37,146 nucleotides of DNA from Synechococcales cyanobacterium PMM_0083. Lineage in GTDB: Bacteria; Cyanobacteriota; Cyanobacteriia; Leptolyngbyales; Leptolyngbyaceae. The notes under the pieces were generated by a model that was given only the letters and a program-made list of their open reading frames with translations, searched no databases and had not been told where the DNA came from. Below are positions 8,253 through 16,946 of the stretch, in pieces. A program made the translations under genes and the position numbers. Location of the stretch: contig CASBQE010000404.1 in NCBI GenBank assembly GCA_949127665.1, positions 1-37,146 of the forward strand, written 5' to 3'. Position 1 is the stretch's first letter, and every line of letters starts with the position of its first letter.

Positions 8253-9371
8253 GTGGCAATATTTAATCAGAAAGTTTTCTTTTATACAACTTCCCGGGAA
8301 ATACTTCCGGAACCAGGCTCTGCCTATTTTCAAGACCTTATTGTTAATTTAGCCGATGGTTTTCAACATCTTGGAGTTCAGTATTACTCGAGCAATAACT
8401 ACTGGAAGTTATCTCCAAAAGGTCATCGTTATCTACTTCAGTTTGATCCGAATGTCGCACATTGGGATTGTGATATTGTAGTTTTAGAACGGCAATGGGT
8501 TGAGGAAAATGGCTCGTTACCTAAGGATTTATTCAATCCCTCTCGTTCATATATCACAGTATACTTGGATTGTGAAGATGGATGGAGGACTTTGTCGTGG
8601 CTACCCGAATTCAGACAGTTTGACTTTATCTTTAGAACTCACTGCAATACCAATATCAAATGCCCTGCAAATATTCATCCTTGGGCATTCGGTCTATCTA
8701 GTAGAGTTCTCAATGAAGTCAGTGAGTGTAAATCTTTTGAAGAAAAAAAGAGATGCTTACTTTTCAACTTTAGACAGACTGGGAAGCATTGCCATTCTCT
8801 TAGACGGTTTGTTGCGAAGACATTTATTCCTAAAATCAAAGACATTTTATTGATTGATTCATCTACCGATGATTTAACATGTCCTCCTCAAGATCCTTAC
8901 CATTATCTTCGGTGGTGGCAGACTGGCAAACGCCATTATCCTAGCTACTATAAACGATTAAGAGATTCAGCTGCATGTGCTTGCTTCGGAGGTTTTTTCC
9001 TGGCTCCACAATTCACTGATTGTAATTCTAAGATAGGTTACTACTCAGAAAGGCTTATTAGAGAGTTTGGGGTGAAAACAAATAGGATTTCACAATGGGA
9101 TAGCTGGCGATTTTGGGAATCTTTAGCAGCAGGTTGCACTACTTTCCATGTGGATTTTGAGAAGTATGGTTTTGATCTCCCAATGTTGCCAAAAAATTGG
9201 GAGCATTATATTGGTATTGACCTAGATAATATTCAGGAATCGATTGATAGAATAGCTGAACAACCCGAGATTTTAGAAAAAGTCGCAGCTCAAGGTAGAG
9301 TATGGGCTCTCAAAAATTACTCTCCACAAGCTACAGCTCTATATTTTATGGAAAAAGTTCTTAATGTTTAA
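8253..9371 (+). CDS. Putative glycosyltransferase of unplaced family (CgeB/GT1-like C-terminus)
   Basis: A 372-residue protein that I do not recognise with confidence. The GTG start at 8253 follows AAGGA by about 7 bases. There is no signal peptide or membrane segment. The N-terminal half is rich in aromatic residues and has an acidic patch, YLDCEDGWR, near residues 105-113. The C-terminus, SWRFWESLAAGCTTFHVDFEKYGF followed by a helical tail ending in YFMEKVL, resembles the end of CgeB or glycan-phosphorylase-like GT-B proteins, where the Glu-Ser-Leu-Ala-Ala-Gly-Cys segment lies at the donor site. Position between the fucosyltransferase and a GT2 gene makes a sugar-transfer role likely (inference). 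A non-catalytic sugar-binding or modifying role is the alternative. Confidence 0.55.
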   Translation: MAIFNQKVFFYTTSREILPEPGSAYFQDLIVNLADGFQHLGVQYYSSNNYWKLSPKGHRYLLQFDPNVAHWDCDIVVLERQWVEENGSLPKDLFNPSRSYITVYLDCEDGWRTLSWLPEFRQFDFIFRTHCNTNIKCPANIHPWAFGLSSRVLNEVSECKSFEEKKRCLLFNFRQTGKHCHSLRRFVAKTFIPKIKDILLIDSSTDDLTCPPQDPYHYLRWWQTGKRHYPSYYKRLRDSAACACFGGFFLAPQFTDCNSKIGYYSERLIREFGVKTNRISQWDSWRFWESLAAGCTTFHVDFEKYGFDLPMLPKNWEHYIGIDLDNIQESIDRIAEQPEILEKVAAQGRVWALKNYSPQATALYFMEKVLNV

Positions 9372-9652
9372 TAACTTTACTTAGTTTAACCCTTTCAACA
9401 AATTTTATAGATTTTATAGAGGAGAGAAGTAATTCACAAGAACTATGAACTATCAAGTCAAGGACACTAAGAGAATAACATTATCAGGAGAGTCCAACGT
9501 CTGATAGTTTTAGCTTCTTAAGCTTTAGCATACCCTCCTTACTCTTGGAAGAAGTCTATTGTATATCAGCTACTTCATGGCTATAGATAAATTGAAAAAT
9601 TAATTCTTCAGAAGAGACAAGATGCTATTCATTCATCGAGAATTAGACGCAT
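9372..9652. other. Intergenic stretch, no gene seen
   Basis: This is the longest gap inside the plus-strand block. It is AT-rich with a short repeated TTTTATAGA around 9412-9419. No convincing open frame, hairpin or terminator was seen. It marks a change from HIP1-poor genes upstream to a HIP1-bearing gene downstream, so a promoter for the second half of the block could lie here (inference). Confidence 0.4.
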
Positions 9653-10732
9653 ATGAAAAACAGCACGAATGCAAGCATGGATAAAAAAACACTAGTCAGT
9701 ATTGTCATCAACAACTACAACTACGATCGCTTTCTTTCTCAAGCGATCGACAGTGCCTTAAATCAAACCTGTTCACACATTGAGGTGATTGTGGTAGATG
9801 ATGGCTCGACTGATAACTCGCGGGAGATTATTGCCACTTATGGCGATCGCATTACTCCTATTTATCAGGAGAACGGTAAACAAGGAGCTGCACTCAATAG
9901 TGGCTTTGCCGCCAGTCACGGTGATCTTGTTCTTTTCCTGGACTCCGATGACTATCTTTTGCCAATGACAGTCCAGCGGATTGTAGAAGTATGGAAGCCA
10001 GGAGTTGGCAAAATTCACTATCGACTGCAAGTCGTGGATACCGAAGGACAGCCTTCAGGAGCTTTCATTCCGACGACAACAGCGAAGTTGGCAAATGGAG
10101 AGGTGTGGCGCGAGTTAATTCAAACTAGCGGCTATGTGAGTACTTGTATGAGTGGCAATGCGTACAGTCGTAAGGCGCTGACTCAGGTATTTCCCATCCC
10201 TGATGAATACAGGACTACTGCGGATGACTATTTGATGATCTCAACGCCTTTTTGCGGCGAGGTGGTTGGCATTGAAGATGCACTCGGTGTCTATCGGATT
10301 CACACTAGCAACCAATGGGCGTTGACCTCGGTCTCAGGCGGTCGGTTTCGCCGATTTGTCGAACATGATTTGCAAAACTTTGCGCTGTTGCTACAACGAG
10401 CCAAGGAGTTCGGACTTGAAGTTCCTCCTGACTTAGAAACGCGATCATTCGCTCGTTTGTGGTCCCGTTTAGCCTCTCTGCGCCTGGAACCTCATGCCCA
10501 TCCTGTGCCTTCAGATCACCCCCTCCAACTGACTTACTGGGGGATTCGCTCTCTCTGGCAATTTTCTGAATTTAACTGGCAGAAACGGATTATTTATAGC
10601 CTCTGGTTTCTTTGGGTAGGGCTAATGCCCGTGTCTCTTGCAAATGTTGGGATTGTTTGGTTACAGGCTCCCCACCTTCGTCCCAAGGCAATTGATTGGA
10701 CATTGACTAGAATTCGCGCATTGGTTAGTTAA
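9653..10732 (+). CDS. GT2-family glycosyltransferase
   Basis: A 359-residue protein with a GT-A domain of the GT2 type. It opens with VSIVINNYNYDRFLSQAIDSALNQT, then VVDDGSTDNS (about residues 47-56) for nucleotide binding and the metal-binding D-x-D, Asp97-Ser-Asp99, in FLDSDDY. A TADDYL block near residue 185 supplies the usual acceptor-side acids. The last ~70 residues contain hydrophobic stretches (IIYSLWFLWVGLMPVSLA) that may dock it to the membrane. GT2 enzymes invert configuration and use UDP- or GDP-sugars (family knowledge). The gene has a HIP1 site at 9843-9850 and a more balanced composition than the preceding genes. No strong ribosome site is seen; a second in-frame ATG lies at 9677. 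Confidence 0.88.
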   Translation: MKNSTNASMDKKTLVSIVINNYNYDRFLSQAIDSALNQTCSHIEVIVVDDGSTDNSREIIATYGDRITPIYQENGKQGAALNSGFAASHGDLVLFLDSDDYLLPMTVQRIVEVWKPGVGKIHYRLQVVDTEGQPSGAFIPTTTAKLANGEVWRELIQTSGYVSTCMSGNAYSRKALTQVFPIPDEYRTTADDYLMISTPFCGEVVGIEDALGVYRIHTSNQWALTSVSGGRFRRFVEHDLQNFALLLQRAKEFGLEVPPDLETRSFARLWSRLASLRLEPHAHPVPSDHPLQLTYWGIRSLWQFSEFNWQKRIIYSLWFLWVGLMPVSLANVGIVWLQAPHLRPKAIDWTLTRIRALVS

Positions 10733-10763
10733 CGCACAATTTGGTTAAACCGGGAGCAATGTT

Positions 10764-11861
10764 ATGGATCAAAAAAAGAGGTTATTAGGGATCGATTTAT
10801 GCCGGGGAATTGCCGCTTATGCAGTTATTTTAGTGCATTCAGGCGACGAGGCATGGGGAGTTCCTATCGATCAAAGCGCGATCAGCTTCAGGCTTTTATT
10901 TTACTTTGCCGTCCCATTCTTCTTGGCTGCATCCTTCTATTTCATGACGCGCAAACCAAAAGCCACTTCCTCCCCAGATTTTTGGAAATCTAAGTTTGAA
11001 AGAATCATCATCCCCTATTTGATCTGGAGTGGGATTTATTTAATTTTAAGGATCATCTTTTTCTCTAAATCAAATCAACCTGATCGATTAAATCAACTAT
11101 TCCAAGATCCACTCGCCATTGCTTTTTGTGGAGGTGCATCCTTTCATCTTTATTTTTTGCCGCTTTTGCTTGCAGGTAGCACTTTAATTTTGGCAGTAAG
11201 TTATTTTTCAGATAGCCGATTTAAGACTAAGGTGCTAGTCTTTTTCTGTTTAGTGAGCATTGCTATCCACGAGCTATTAGTAGTTTCTGGGAATGGATTT
11301 AAGCTAGGTTCAAGCGTAGCTTTTCAAGGAGTTTTGGATATGCTTTCACTAAATATTGATGCATATCCACCCATTAAGCTTTTACTGGTTTATGTATTTT
11401 GGGTTTTATTGTGCTTACCCTACTTTTTTTCGGCAATTATTTTAAACCGATTTTTTTCAAAAAGAGGGCTTTCATTGCTTTCATTCCGAGCAGTCATACC
11501 TCTTCTCGTTATATTTTTCATCGCTGATATCTTTGGTTATCTCTTTCTTCCTGGAACTATGAAGGATCTGATTATTGCCTACTCTCTCCTCTTATTAGGA
11601 ATTTGCATATCACAGCGGATTGATGAGAACAATCGAATAATCTGGAATTTAGGGATGTGTTCCTTTGGCATTTATTTAATCCACCCTATTTTAATGAATT
11701 TCACTAAATTATTTATTGCTAGAGTGGATCTTGGATTGATGAAACAAGTCACTATTAGCTCTATGCTGATTCTTTCTTTAACAAGCTTTTTGTTGAGTTG
11801 GCTAACTGTATCGTTGATGTTGAAAAGTAAATGGCTCGCGAAGTATGCACTGGGTGTTTAA
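10764..11861 (+). CDS. Acyltransferase 3 family membrane protein (OafA/WecH-like O-acyltransferase)
   Basis: A 365-residue integral membrane protein with about ten hydrophobic segments. The family's conserved N-terminal pair is present: Arg14 in LCRGIAAYAVILVH and His25 eleven residues later. FYFAVPFFLAASFYFM is the usual second segment. Members transfer acetyl, succinyl or other acyl groups onto sugar hydroxyls of O-antigens and exopolysaccharides. Here the likely target is the polysaccharide built by the flanking transferases (inference from location). GGGAG lies 7 bases before the ATG at 10764, and the gene begins 31 bases after the GT2 gene, suggesting one operon. It is AT-rich and HIP1-free, in contrast with both neighbours. 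Confidence 0.85.
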   Translation: MDQKKRLLGIDLCRGIAAYAVILVHSGDEAWGVPIDQSAISFRLLFYFAVPFFLAASFYFMTRKPKATSSPDFWKSKFERIIIPYLIWSGIYLILRIIFFSKSNQPDRLNQLFQDPLAIAFCGGASFHLYFLPLLLAGSTLILAVSYFSDSRFKTKVLVFFCLVSIAIHELLVVSGNGFKLGSSVAFQGVLDMLSLNIDAYPPIKLLLVYVFWVLLCLPYFFSAIILNRFFSKRGLSLLSFRAVIPLLVIFFIADIFGYLFLPGTMKDLIIAYSLLLLGICISQRIDENNRIIWNLGMCSFGIYLIHPILMNFTKLFIARVDLGLMKQVTISSMLILSLTSFLLSWLTVSLMLKSKWLAKYALGV

Positions 11862-11940
11862 GAACACTTGACCTTACTCTTGGAATGTGCGACTCGTGTT
11901 GCAATCTATCCTTAAATAGAAGTGCCTTCTAGAGGTGAAA

Positions 11941-13065
11941 ATGAGAATTGCTTTAATACGGACAATGCCTCATTTTAGTATGGATGTCTATGCAGATGGT
12001 CTGATTGCAGGGCTTAAAGCCATACATCCCAACTGGGAAATTATTGAATTAGTGCCGCAGGCATTTGATCGGGAAACACGTTCTTTGACTGTTAGGGCAC
12101 AGAAAGCTTATGAGCGCTTCTGGCGATTTCCCAAGGAAGTTCAGCAGCAACCTGTAGATGTTTTCCACATTGTTGATCACAGTGATGCTCACATTGTTCG
12201 TTGGCTAAGAAAAACGGGTAAACCGATCGTAGTCACTTGTCATGATCTGATCAATATCCTCTACCCGGAAAACCTTCAAGGTTCAGTTAGGTTGCCGATT
12301 ATTAGCGATCGCCTGGGACGGTACTCAATCCAAGGTATGGAATATGCTGATGCTATTATTACAGTCTCGTCGGAAACAGCAAAAAATGTCGATCGCGTCC
12401 TCAATGTTAACCGCGATCGCGTCACCATCATTCCCAATGCAGTAGACCCTTTATTTCGCCCACACCCTGAAGAGCAGTCTCAAGCTTTTCGCACTCAGAT
12501 CAATGTTCCTCCAGATACATTTTGTTTATTGAATGTAGGAGGGAATCATCCCCGTAAAAACCTAACTACAATTCTCAAGGCGTTCAATATTCTTAAACAA
12601 AAAGGTTTATCGGTTCAGTTTTGGAAAGTTAGTGACGATTTTACAGATGAAGATAAGGGCTTTATTCAAATCAATAACCTTGAAGATTCTATCAAGTATT
12701 TAGGTTATCTCGACAAAGCCGCTCTAGTTAAGGCTTATAATGCCGCTAGCGTTCTTGTTGCACCCTCTTTTCATGAGGGCTTTGGGATAACGCTTTTAGA
12801 AGCGATGGCGTGTGGCACACCAGTGATCACCTCAAATGTTTCAGCGATGCCTGAAGTCGTCAATGACGCTGGAATCCTAGTTGATCCGAAAAATAGCCAA
12901 GCCATTGCAGATGCGGTGTGTCGGCTTCAATCCGATCCTATTTACTATCAGGAGTTGCGAGATAAAGGACTCAAGAGAGTTCAGGCGTTTACATGGGAAA
13001 ACGTGGCGGAGCAGGTAGTCGGAGTTTATGAAAAGCTATTAAAGCATGGGTCACCTTACACATAA
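11941..13065 (+). CDS. GT4-family glycosyltransferase
   Basis: A 374-residue GT-B enzyme. The N-terminal domain begins MRIALIRTMPHFSMDVYADG; VTIIPNAVDPLFRP near residue 165 is the inter-domain hinge; FCLLNVGGNHPRKNL opens the donor domain; Glu279 and Glu287 form the E-x7-E motif in SFHEGFGITLLEAMACGTPVI. This is a full canonical GT4 enzyme, mannosyltransferase-like by overall style, though the donor is not proven. I place the start at ATG 11941 because AGAGG at 11931-11935 is 5 bases upstream; GTG at 11935 would overlap that site. HIP1 sites fall at 12305-12312 and 12413-12420, so this gene looks native in composition. Confidence 0.88.
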   Translation: MRIALIRTMPHFSMDVYADGLIAGLKAIHPNWEIIELVPQAFDRETRSLTVRAQKAYERFWRFPKEVQQQPVDVFHIVDHSDAHIVRWLRKTGKPIVVTCHDLINILYPENLQGSVRLPIISDRLGRYSIQGMEYADAIITVSSETAKNVDRVLNVNRDRVTIIPNAVDPLFRPHPEEQSQAFRTQINVPPDTFCLLNVGGNHPRKNLTTILKAFNILKQKGLSVQFWKVSDDFTDEDKGFIQINNLEDSIKYLGYLDKAALVKAYNAASVLVAPSFHEGFGITLLEAMACGTPVITSNVSAMPEVVNDAGILVDPKNSQAIADAVCRLQSDPIYYQELRDKGLKRVQAFTWENVAEQVVGVYEKLLKHGSPYT

Positions 13066-13172
13066 ACTCAAATCTCGATACTTTAAAGAGGTTTAAACCA
13101 GTACATCAAAGAGTCTAGAACAGTACATCCTGATTGCTTAACTTTTTTATTCTTTTGAGGATGTTTTGGACA

Positions 13173-14234
13173 ATGAAAAAAAAACTGTTGCTAGTTACAT
13201 TTCCTGTAGACTTTGGCAGTAAAACTTTTGAGCAGAGATATATTAAGCTATTTGAAAATCACCTTGATCTGAAAGTATATCGCTTTGTTCCTGATCAATT
13301 TGTTCCTAATCAAAAGTATTCAAATCCTTTACTAAGATTTTCTGCAACTATTGGAAGAAGACTTCTGGGTTCTATTGAATTGCAAAGGCAAGTTCGTCAA
13401 GCAAATCGAGAAAGTAGAAACATTGTTTTTCAGGGAGTGAGTCCAGCTCTTTTTGCCTATCCAGCAATCAATCGTGGTACTAGCTGCATTGTTACAGACT
13501 GGACTAGGAAACTTTATGAATCTATTGATGCTAGGACAATGTCTCCACCATGGCTTACCTTTATTCATAAACAAGTACTTAACTCACAAAAATATGTAAT
13601 CGGTTTGACAGATGCTGTAGTTGAGGAAATTTCTAAAGATTACGGTATTTCCCACCATAAGCTTAGAAAAAGTCGATTACCGTTTTCAGTTGATTTAAAC
13701 GTATTTGTTCCTAGCCCTATTCGCGACGATGGTATTGTCAAAATTCTGTTCGTGGGCGGTGACTTTCAACGTAAGGGGGGAGATGTTTTACTGGATTGGT
13801 TTGTGAAACAGGATAAACCACATTTGCAAATGACGATGGTAACGAGTCATCATCCAGGAGACTTTAAAGATGTCACAATCCAAACCAATGTTCAATATGG
13901 TGAAACCAGGCACATCGAGCTGTTTAAAAGTCATGACATTTTTGTGCTTCCCACGAAATGTGATGCTTACCCTAGTGTTGTTGGAGAAGCGGCTTGTGCG
14001 GGGCTTGCAGTCCTGACCACTAAAAATGCTTTGGGCGCTCCTGAAATTATTCAGAATGGAGTGAATGGATATATTTGCGATTCTCAAGAAGCATTATTTA
14101 ATCAGCTAGGTATGCTAGTTGAAAATAAGACTTTAATTGAATCTATGAAGCAAAGCAGTCGCAAAATAATGGAAAAGAACTTTGCATTGGATCTAGTGCT
14201 GAATGATTTTATGAGTTGTATTTTTGAGGATTAA
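13173..14234 (+). CDS. GT4-family glycosyltransferase
   Basis: A 353-residue GT-B enzyme from the chosen ATG, which begins MKKKLLLVTFPVDFGS. In-frame TTG at 13134 and ATG at 13161 are possible earlier starts, but they add a hydrophobic tail not expected for the family, and GAGG at 13157-13160 directly abuts the 13161 ATG. The donor domain starts at KILFVGGDFQRKGGDVLLDWF; the donor site CDAYPSVVGEAACAG holds Glu272 while the first glutamate of the E-x7-E pair is replaced. The RKGGD motif resembles that of the 6079-7233 enzyme (FRKGGDVAL), so the two may be distant paralogues acting on similar donors (inference). It is AT-rich and HIP1-free. Confidence 0.82.
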   Translation: MKKKLLLVTFPVDFGSKTFEQRYIKLFENHLDLKVYRFVPDQFVPNQKYSNPLLRFSATIGRRLLGSIELQRQVRQANRESRNIVFQGVSPALFAYPAINRGTSCIVTDWTRKLYESIDARTMSPPWLTFIHKQVLNSQKYVIGLTDAVVEEISKDYGISHHKLRKSRLPFSVDLNVFVPSPIRDDGIVKILFVGGDFQRKGGDVLLDWFVKQDKPHLQMTMVTSHHPGDFKDVTIQTNVQYGETRHIELFKSHDIFVLPTKCDAYPSVVGEAACAGLAVLTTKNALGAPEIIQNGVNGYICDSQEALFNQLGMLVENKTLIESMKQSSRKIMEKNFALDLVLNDFMSCIFED

Positions 14235-14366
14235 CTATTCATGATTTAGATCCTACTAATCTCTTATTGATATGTTTATGCTTGATTCTACGCCAACTAT
14301 TTTTTCATATTAATAAATATTCAGTTTTACTTTTACTAACTACCCATAAGAGAATCTGGAGTAATT

Positions 14367-15638
14367 ATGAGTGATACATTTCGGTTAGGAGTCGTTTTTA
14401 CCCACCCTACTCAGCATCATGGGCCGCTTTGGAGGAAGCTTAGTGAACAACCGGGTCTTTCCCTCAAGGTACTTTACCTTTCCGACGAAAATCAGGGTAG
14501 CGGCGATCGCGATCTGGGTAGCAATTCTCAAGGCTGGGATGTCGATTTGCTGAGTGGATATGAGCATGAGTATTTAACCGATCTCTTTGGAACGGTGCCA
14601 TCCCAGCAAAAGAAGAGCGTGATCAGTCCAGGCTTGATCAGTCGCCTGACCAGCGATAACTTTGATGCTGTTTTCATGCAGAGCTTCGTTAACTATTCTT
14701 ACCGATTAACGGCGCTCCTCTGCAAACTTCGTGGCATCCCATTAATCATGCAGAACGATGCGACTATCATGTCAGATGGGCGCTACAGTCGATCGCGCCG
14801 AATCGCGATGTCAATGTTATATCCCTGGATGCTTAACTTGGCAGATTACTGGCTGTCTTGTGGCGATCACAATGAGATTCACTTGCGCCATTATGGTGTT
14901 TCAGACGAGAAGATTGTGCGGGGCTGTCATCCCGTAGATGGCGAACGATTTGAGCAATCCATTGCCCAATACCAGGATGAAATTTTGCAAATTCGTCAGA
15001 AGCTTGCTTGGGATGCAGATACCGTGATCTATGGGTTCGCCGGTAAATTTATAGATCGCAAAAATCCGTTTGAATTCATTCAGGCGATCGCCAAAGCCCA
15101 TCAACGCGATCCCCGGATTCGGGGAGTCATGATCGGTGGAGGCGACTTAGAAGCAGAGATCAACGAACGTCTTGCCACCCTGAATGGCGAGGTGATCAAC
15201 CTGGGTTTCGTGAATCAAGCCAAAATTCCGCTCTACTATGCAGCGATGGATGTTTTTGTAGTCACTTCCTGGATCGATCCCCATCCGCTTGTAGTATCAG
15301 AGGCGATGGCATCGGGAACGCCTCCTATCTTGAGCGATCGCTGTGGGAATTGGGGCTATAGCGATACCGTTCGGCATCGCTACAATGGTCTGGTCTATCC
15401 CTGTGGTGATGTTGACGCTCTGGCAGGCACACTGCTAGAAATGGCTGCCCCTGATACTCGAAAACTCTACAGCGAACGGTCTAAGGATGTCTTTTATGGA
15501 CAAGATCTATACTTTGAAGTGAATGCCTTCTTGGAAGTGATCGAGCGGATCAAACGCAACAATCGTGAAATAGCCTCTAAGGTTAGCACTGCAGTATCGC
15601 AAGGTGCTGCAAACACAACCCCTCTAAAATCGCCTTAA
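14367..15638 (+). CDS. GT4-family glycosyltransferase
   Basis: A 423-residue GT-B protein. The start FRLGVVFTHPTQHHGPLWRKL contains a HHGPL loop typical of transferases that pair with polysaccharide clusters. The donor domain has FAGKFIDRKNPFEFIQAI and DPHPLVVSEAMASGTPPILS with Glu312 as the retained glutamate; the first glutamate of the motif appears to be an aspartate (Asp-Pro-His-Pro). GGAG lies 5 bases before the ATG. HIP1 sites occur at 14503-14510 and 15084-15091. The last ~25 residues are low-complexity. It is separated from the preceding gene by 132 AT-rich bases and from the next by about 60, so it may begin its own transcript. Donor sugar unknown. Confidence 0.85.
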   Translation: MSDTFRLGVVFTHPTQHHGPLWRKLSEQPGLSLKVLYLSDENQGSGDRDLGSNSQGWDVDLLSGYEHEYLTDLFGTVPSQQKKSVISPGLISRLTSDNFDAVFMQSFVNYSYRLTALLCKLRGIPLIMQNDATIMSDGRYSRSRRIAMSMLYPWMLNLADYWLSCGDHNEIHLRHYGVSDEKIVRGCHPVDGERFEQSIAQYQDEILQIRQKLAWDADTVIYGFAGKFIDRKNPFEFIQAIAKAHQRDPRIRGVMIGGGDLEAEINERLATLNGEVINLGFVNQAKIPLYYAAMDVFVVTSWIDPHPLVVSEAMASGTPPILSDRCGNWGYSDTVRHRYNGLVYPCGDVDALAGTLLEMAAPDTRKLYSERSKDVFYGQDLYFEVNAFLEVIERIKRNNREIASKVSTAVSQGAANTTPLKSP

Positions 15639-15699
15639 GGGTGCTAAATAGATGGTTCAGAAAAGTTTAAGCAGGTTATAAAGACGAGGCAACTTGGTG

Positions 15700-16923
15700 A
15701 TGAATGTTCTCATATCCGCTTATTCATGTGAACCCGGCAAAGGGTCTGAGCGAGGCGTTGGTTGGAACGTGGCGCGAGAAGTTGCCAAACATCATCACGT
15801 TTGGGTATTCACCCGACCCGATGAGAGTCAGTCTGCAATTGAAGCCGAACTAGCTGCGAATCCCATTCCTAACCTGCATTTTGTCTACTTCACCCTGCCC
15901 TTCTGGAAAGACAGCCTCCGCTGGGGACAGTCTGGTGCCATGCAACTTCATTACTATCTCTGGCAAATTCAGGCATATTTTGTCGGACGCAAACTGCACC
16001 GTGAGATCGGCTTTGATCTGATTCACCATGTCACATTTGTGCGTTACTCCTCGCCCAGTTTTCTAGCCCTCTTGCCGATTCCATTTATCTGGGGACCGGT
16101 AGGAGGGGGTGAATCTGCGCCCCTCTCGTTTTGGACTGACTTTAGCTGGAAAAATAAGCTCTATGAGTCATTGCGTTGGGCATGGCGATCAATCGGAGAA
16201 CTGGATTTGTTTACCCGGCTAACGGCTCGACGAAGTGCGATTATCTATGCGACAACCAAAGATACCGCTCAACGCCTGCGGAAATTGGGGGCACCCAATG
16301 TTCAGTGCTTGTCTGAATCAGGCATGACTCAAGCAGAAATTGAACAACTGAGCCAATGCCCGCCCCCAACAGGGTTTCCCATCCGATTTATTAACATTGC
16401 CCGTCTGCTTCATTGGAAAGGGATTTACCTGGGACTGCGGGCATTTGCCCAAGCCAATCTCCCCGATGCTGAGTACTGGATTTTAGGCGAGGGATCTGAG
16501 CTAGAGCAGTTGCAAACGCTTGCCTTAGATTTAGGGATTGACACCCAAGTAAAATTTTGGGGACTGTTGCCGCGTGAGGAAGTGTTGGTTAAGTTAGGGC
16601 AATGTTCTGTCCTAGTGCATCCGAGTTTGCATGATTCAGGCGGATGGGTGCCTCTGGAAGCAATGGCATCTGGTAGACCTATTATTTGTCTGGACTTGGG
16701 CGGTCCATCAGAATTGGTCACAGCGGCGATCGGCATCAAAGTTGCAGCAGATAATCCAGAACAAGCAGTCAGCGATTTAGCAAAAGCGATGATTAAGCTG
16801 GCTGGAGATAGTAGCCTGTGCGTTCAAATGGGGCAGGCAGGGCAGCAAAAAATCAAAGAATTTTATAGTTGGGAGGCGAAGGGGACATTGTTTGCCCACA
16901 CTTACAAAACATTGACACTGTAG
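15700..16923 (+). CDS. GT4-family glycosyltransferase
   Basis: A 407-residue GT-B protein. It opens MNVLISAYSCEPGKGSERGVGWNVARE, a signature shared by a cyanobacterial and bacteroidetal GT4 subgroup, and continues with FIWGPVGGGE near residue 133. The donor domain starts at IRFINIARLLHWKGIYLGLRAF, and the donor loop HDSGGWVPLEAMASGRPIICLDLGGPSELV carries Glu320; the usual first glutamate is replaced by Asp/Ser. Three in-frame starts are adjacent: TTG 15694, GTG 15697 and ATG 15700. GAGG at 15686-15689 is within reach of the last two; ATG was chosen. The next gene starts 23 bases after the stop, so the two are likely co-transcribed. Confidence 0.86.
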   Translation: MNVLISAYSCEPGKGSERGVGWNVAREVAKHHHVWVFTRPDESQSAIEAELAANPIPNLHFVYFTLPFWKDSLRWGQSGAMQLHYYLWQIQAYFVGRKLHREIGFDLIHHVTFVRYSSPSFLALLPIPFIWGPVGGGESAPLSFWTDFSWKNKLYESLRWAWRSIGELDLFTRLTARRSAIIYATTKDTAQRLRKLGAPNVQCLSESGMTQAEIEQLSQCPPPTGFPIRFINIARLLHWKGIYLGLRAFAQANLPDAEYWILGEGSELEQLQTLALDLGIDTQVKFWGLLPREEVLVKLGQCSVLVHPSLHDSGGWVPLEAMASGRPIICLDLGGPSELVTAAIGIKVAADNPEQAVSDLAKAMIKLAGDSSLCVQMGQAGQQKIKEFYSWEAKGTLFAHTYKTLTL

Positions 16924-16946
16924 TGCGAACTTGACTAGGTTTAACA

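Noticed and set aside
9843-15091. Frequent GCGATCGC octamers as possible regulatory sites
   Set aside because: These are HIP1, a genome-wide cyanobacterial motif, and carry no locus-specific meaning beyond composition.
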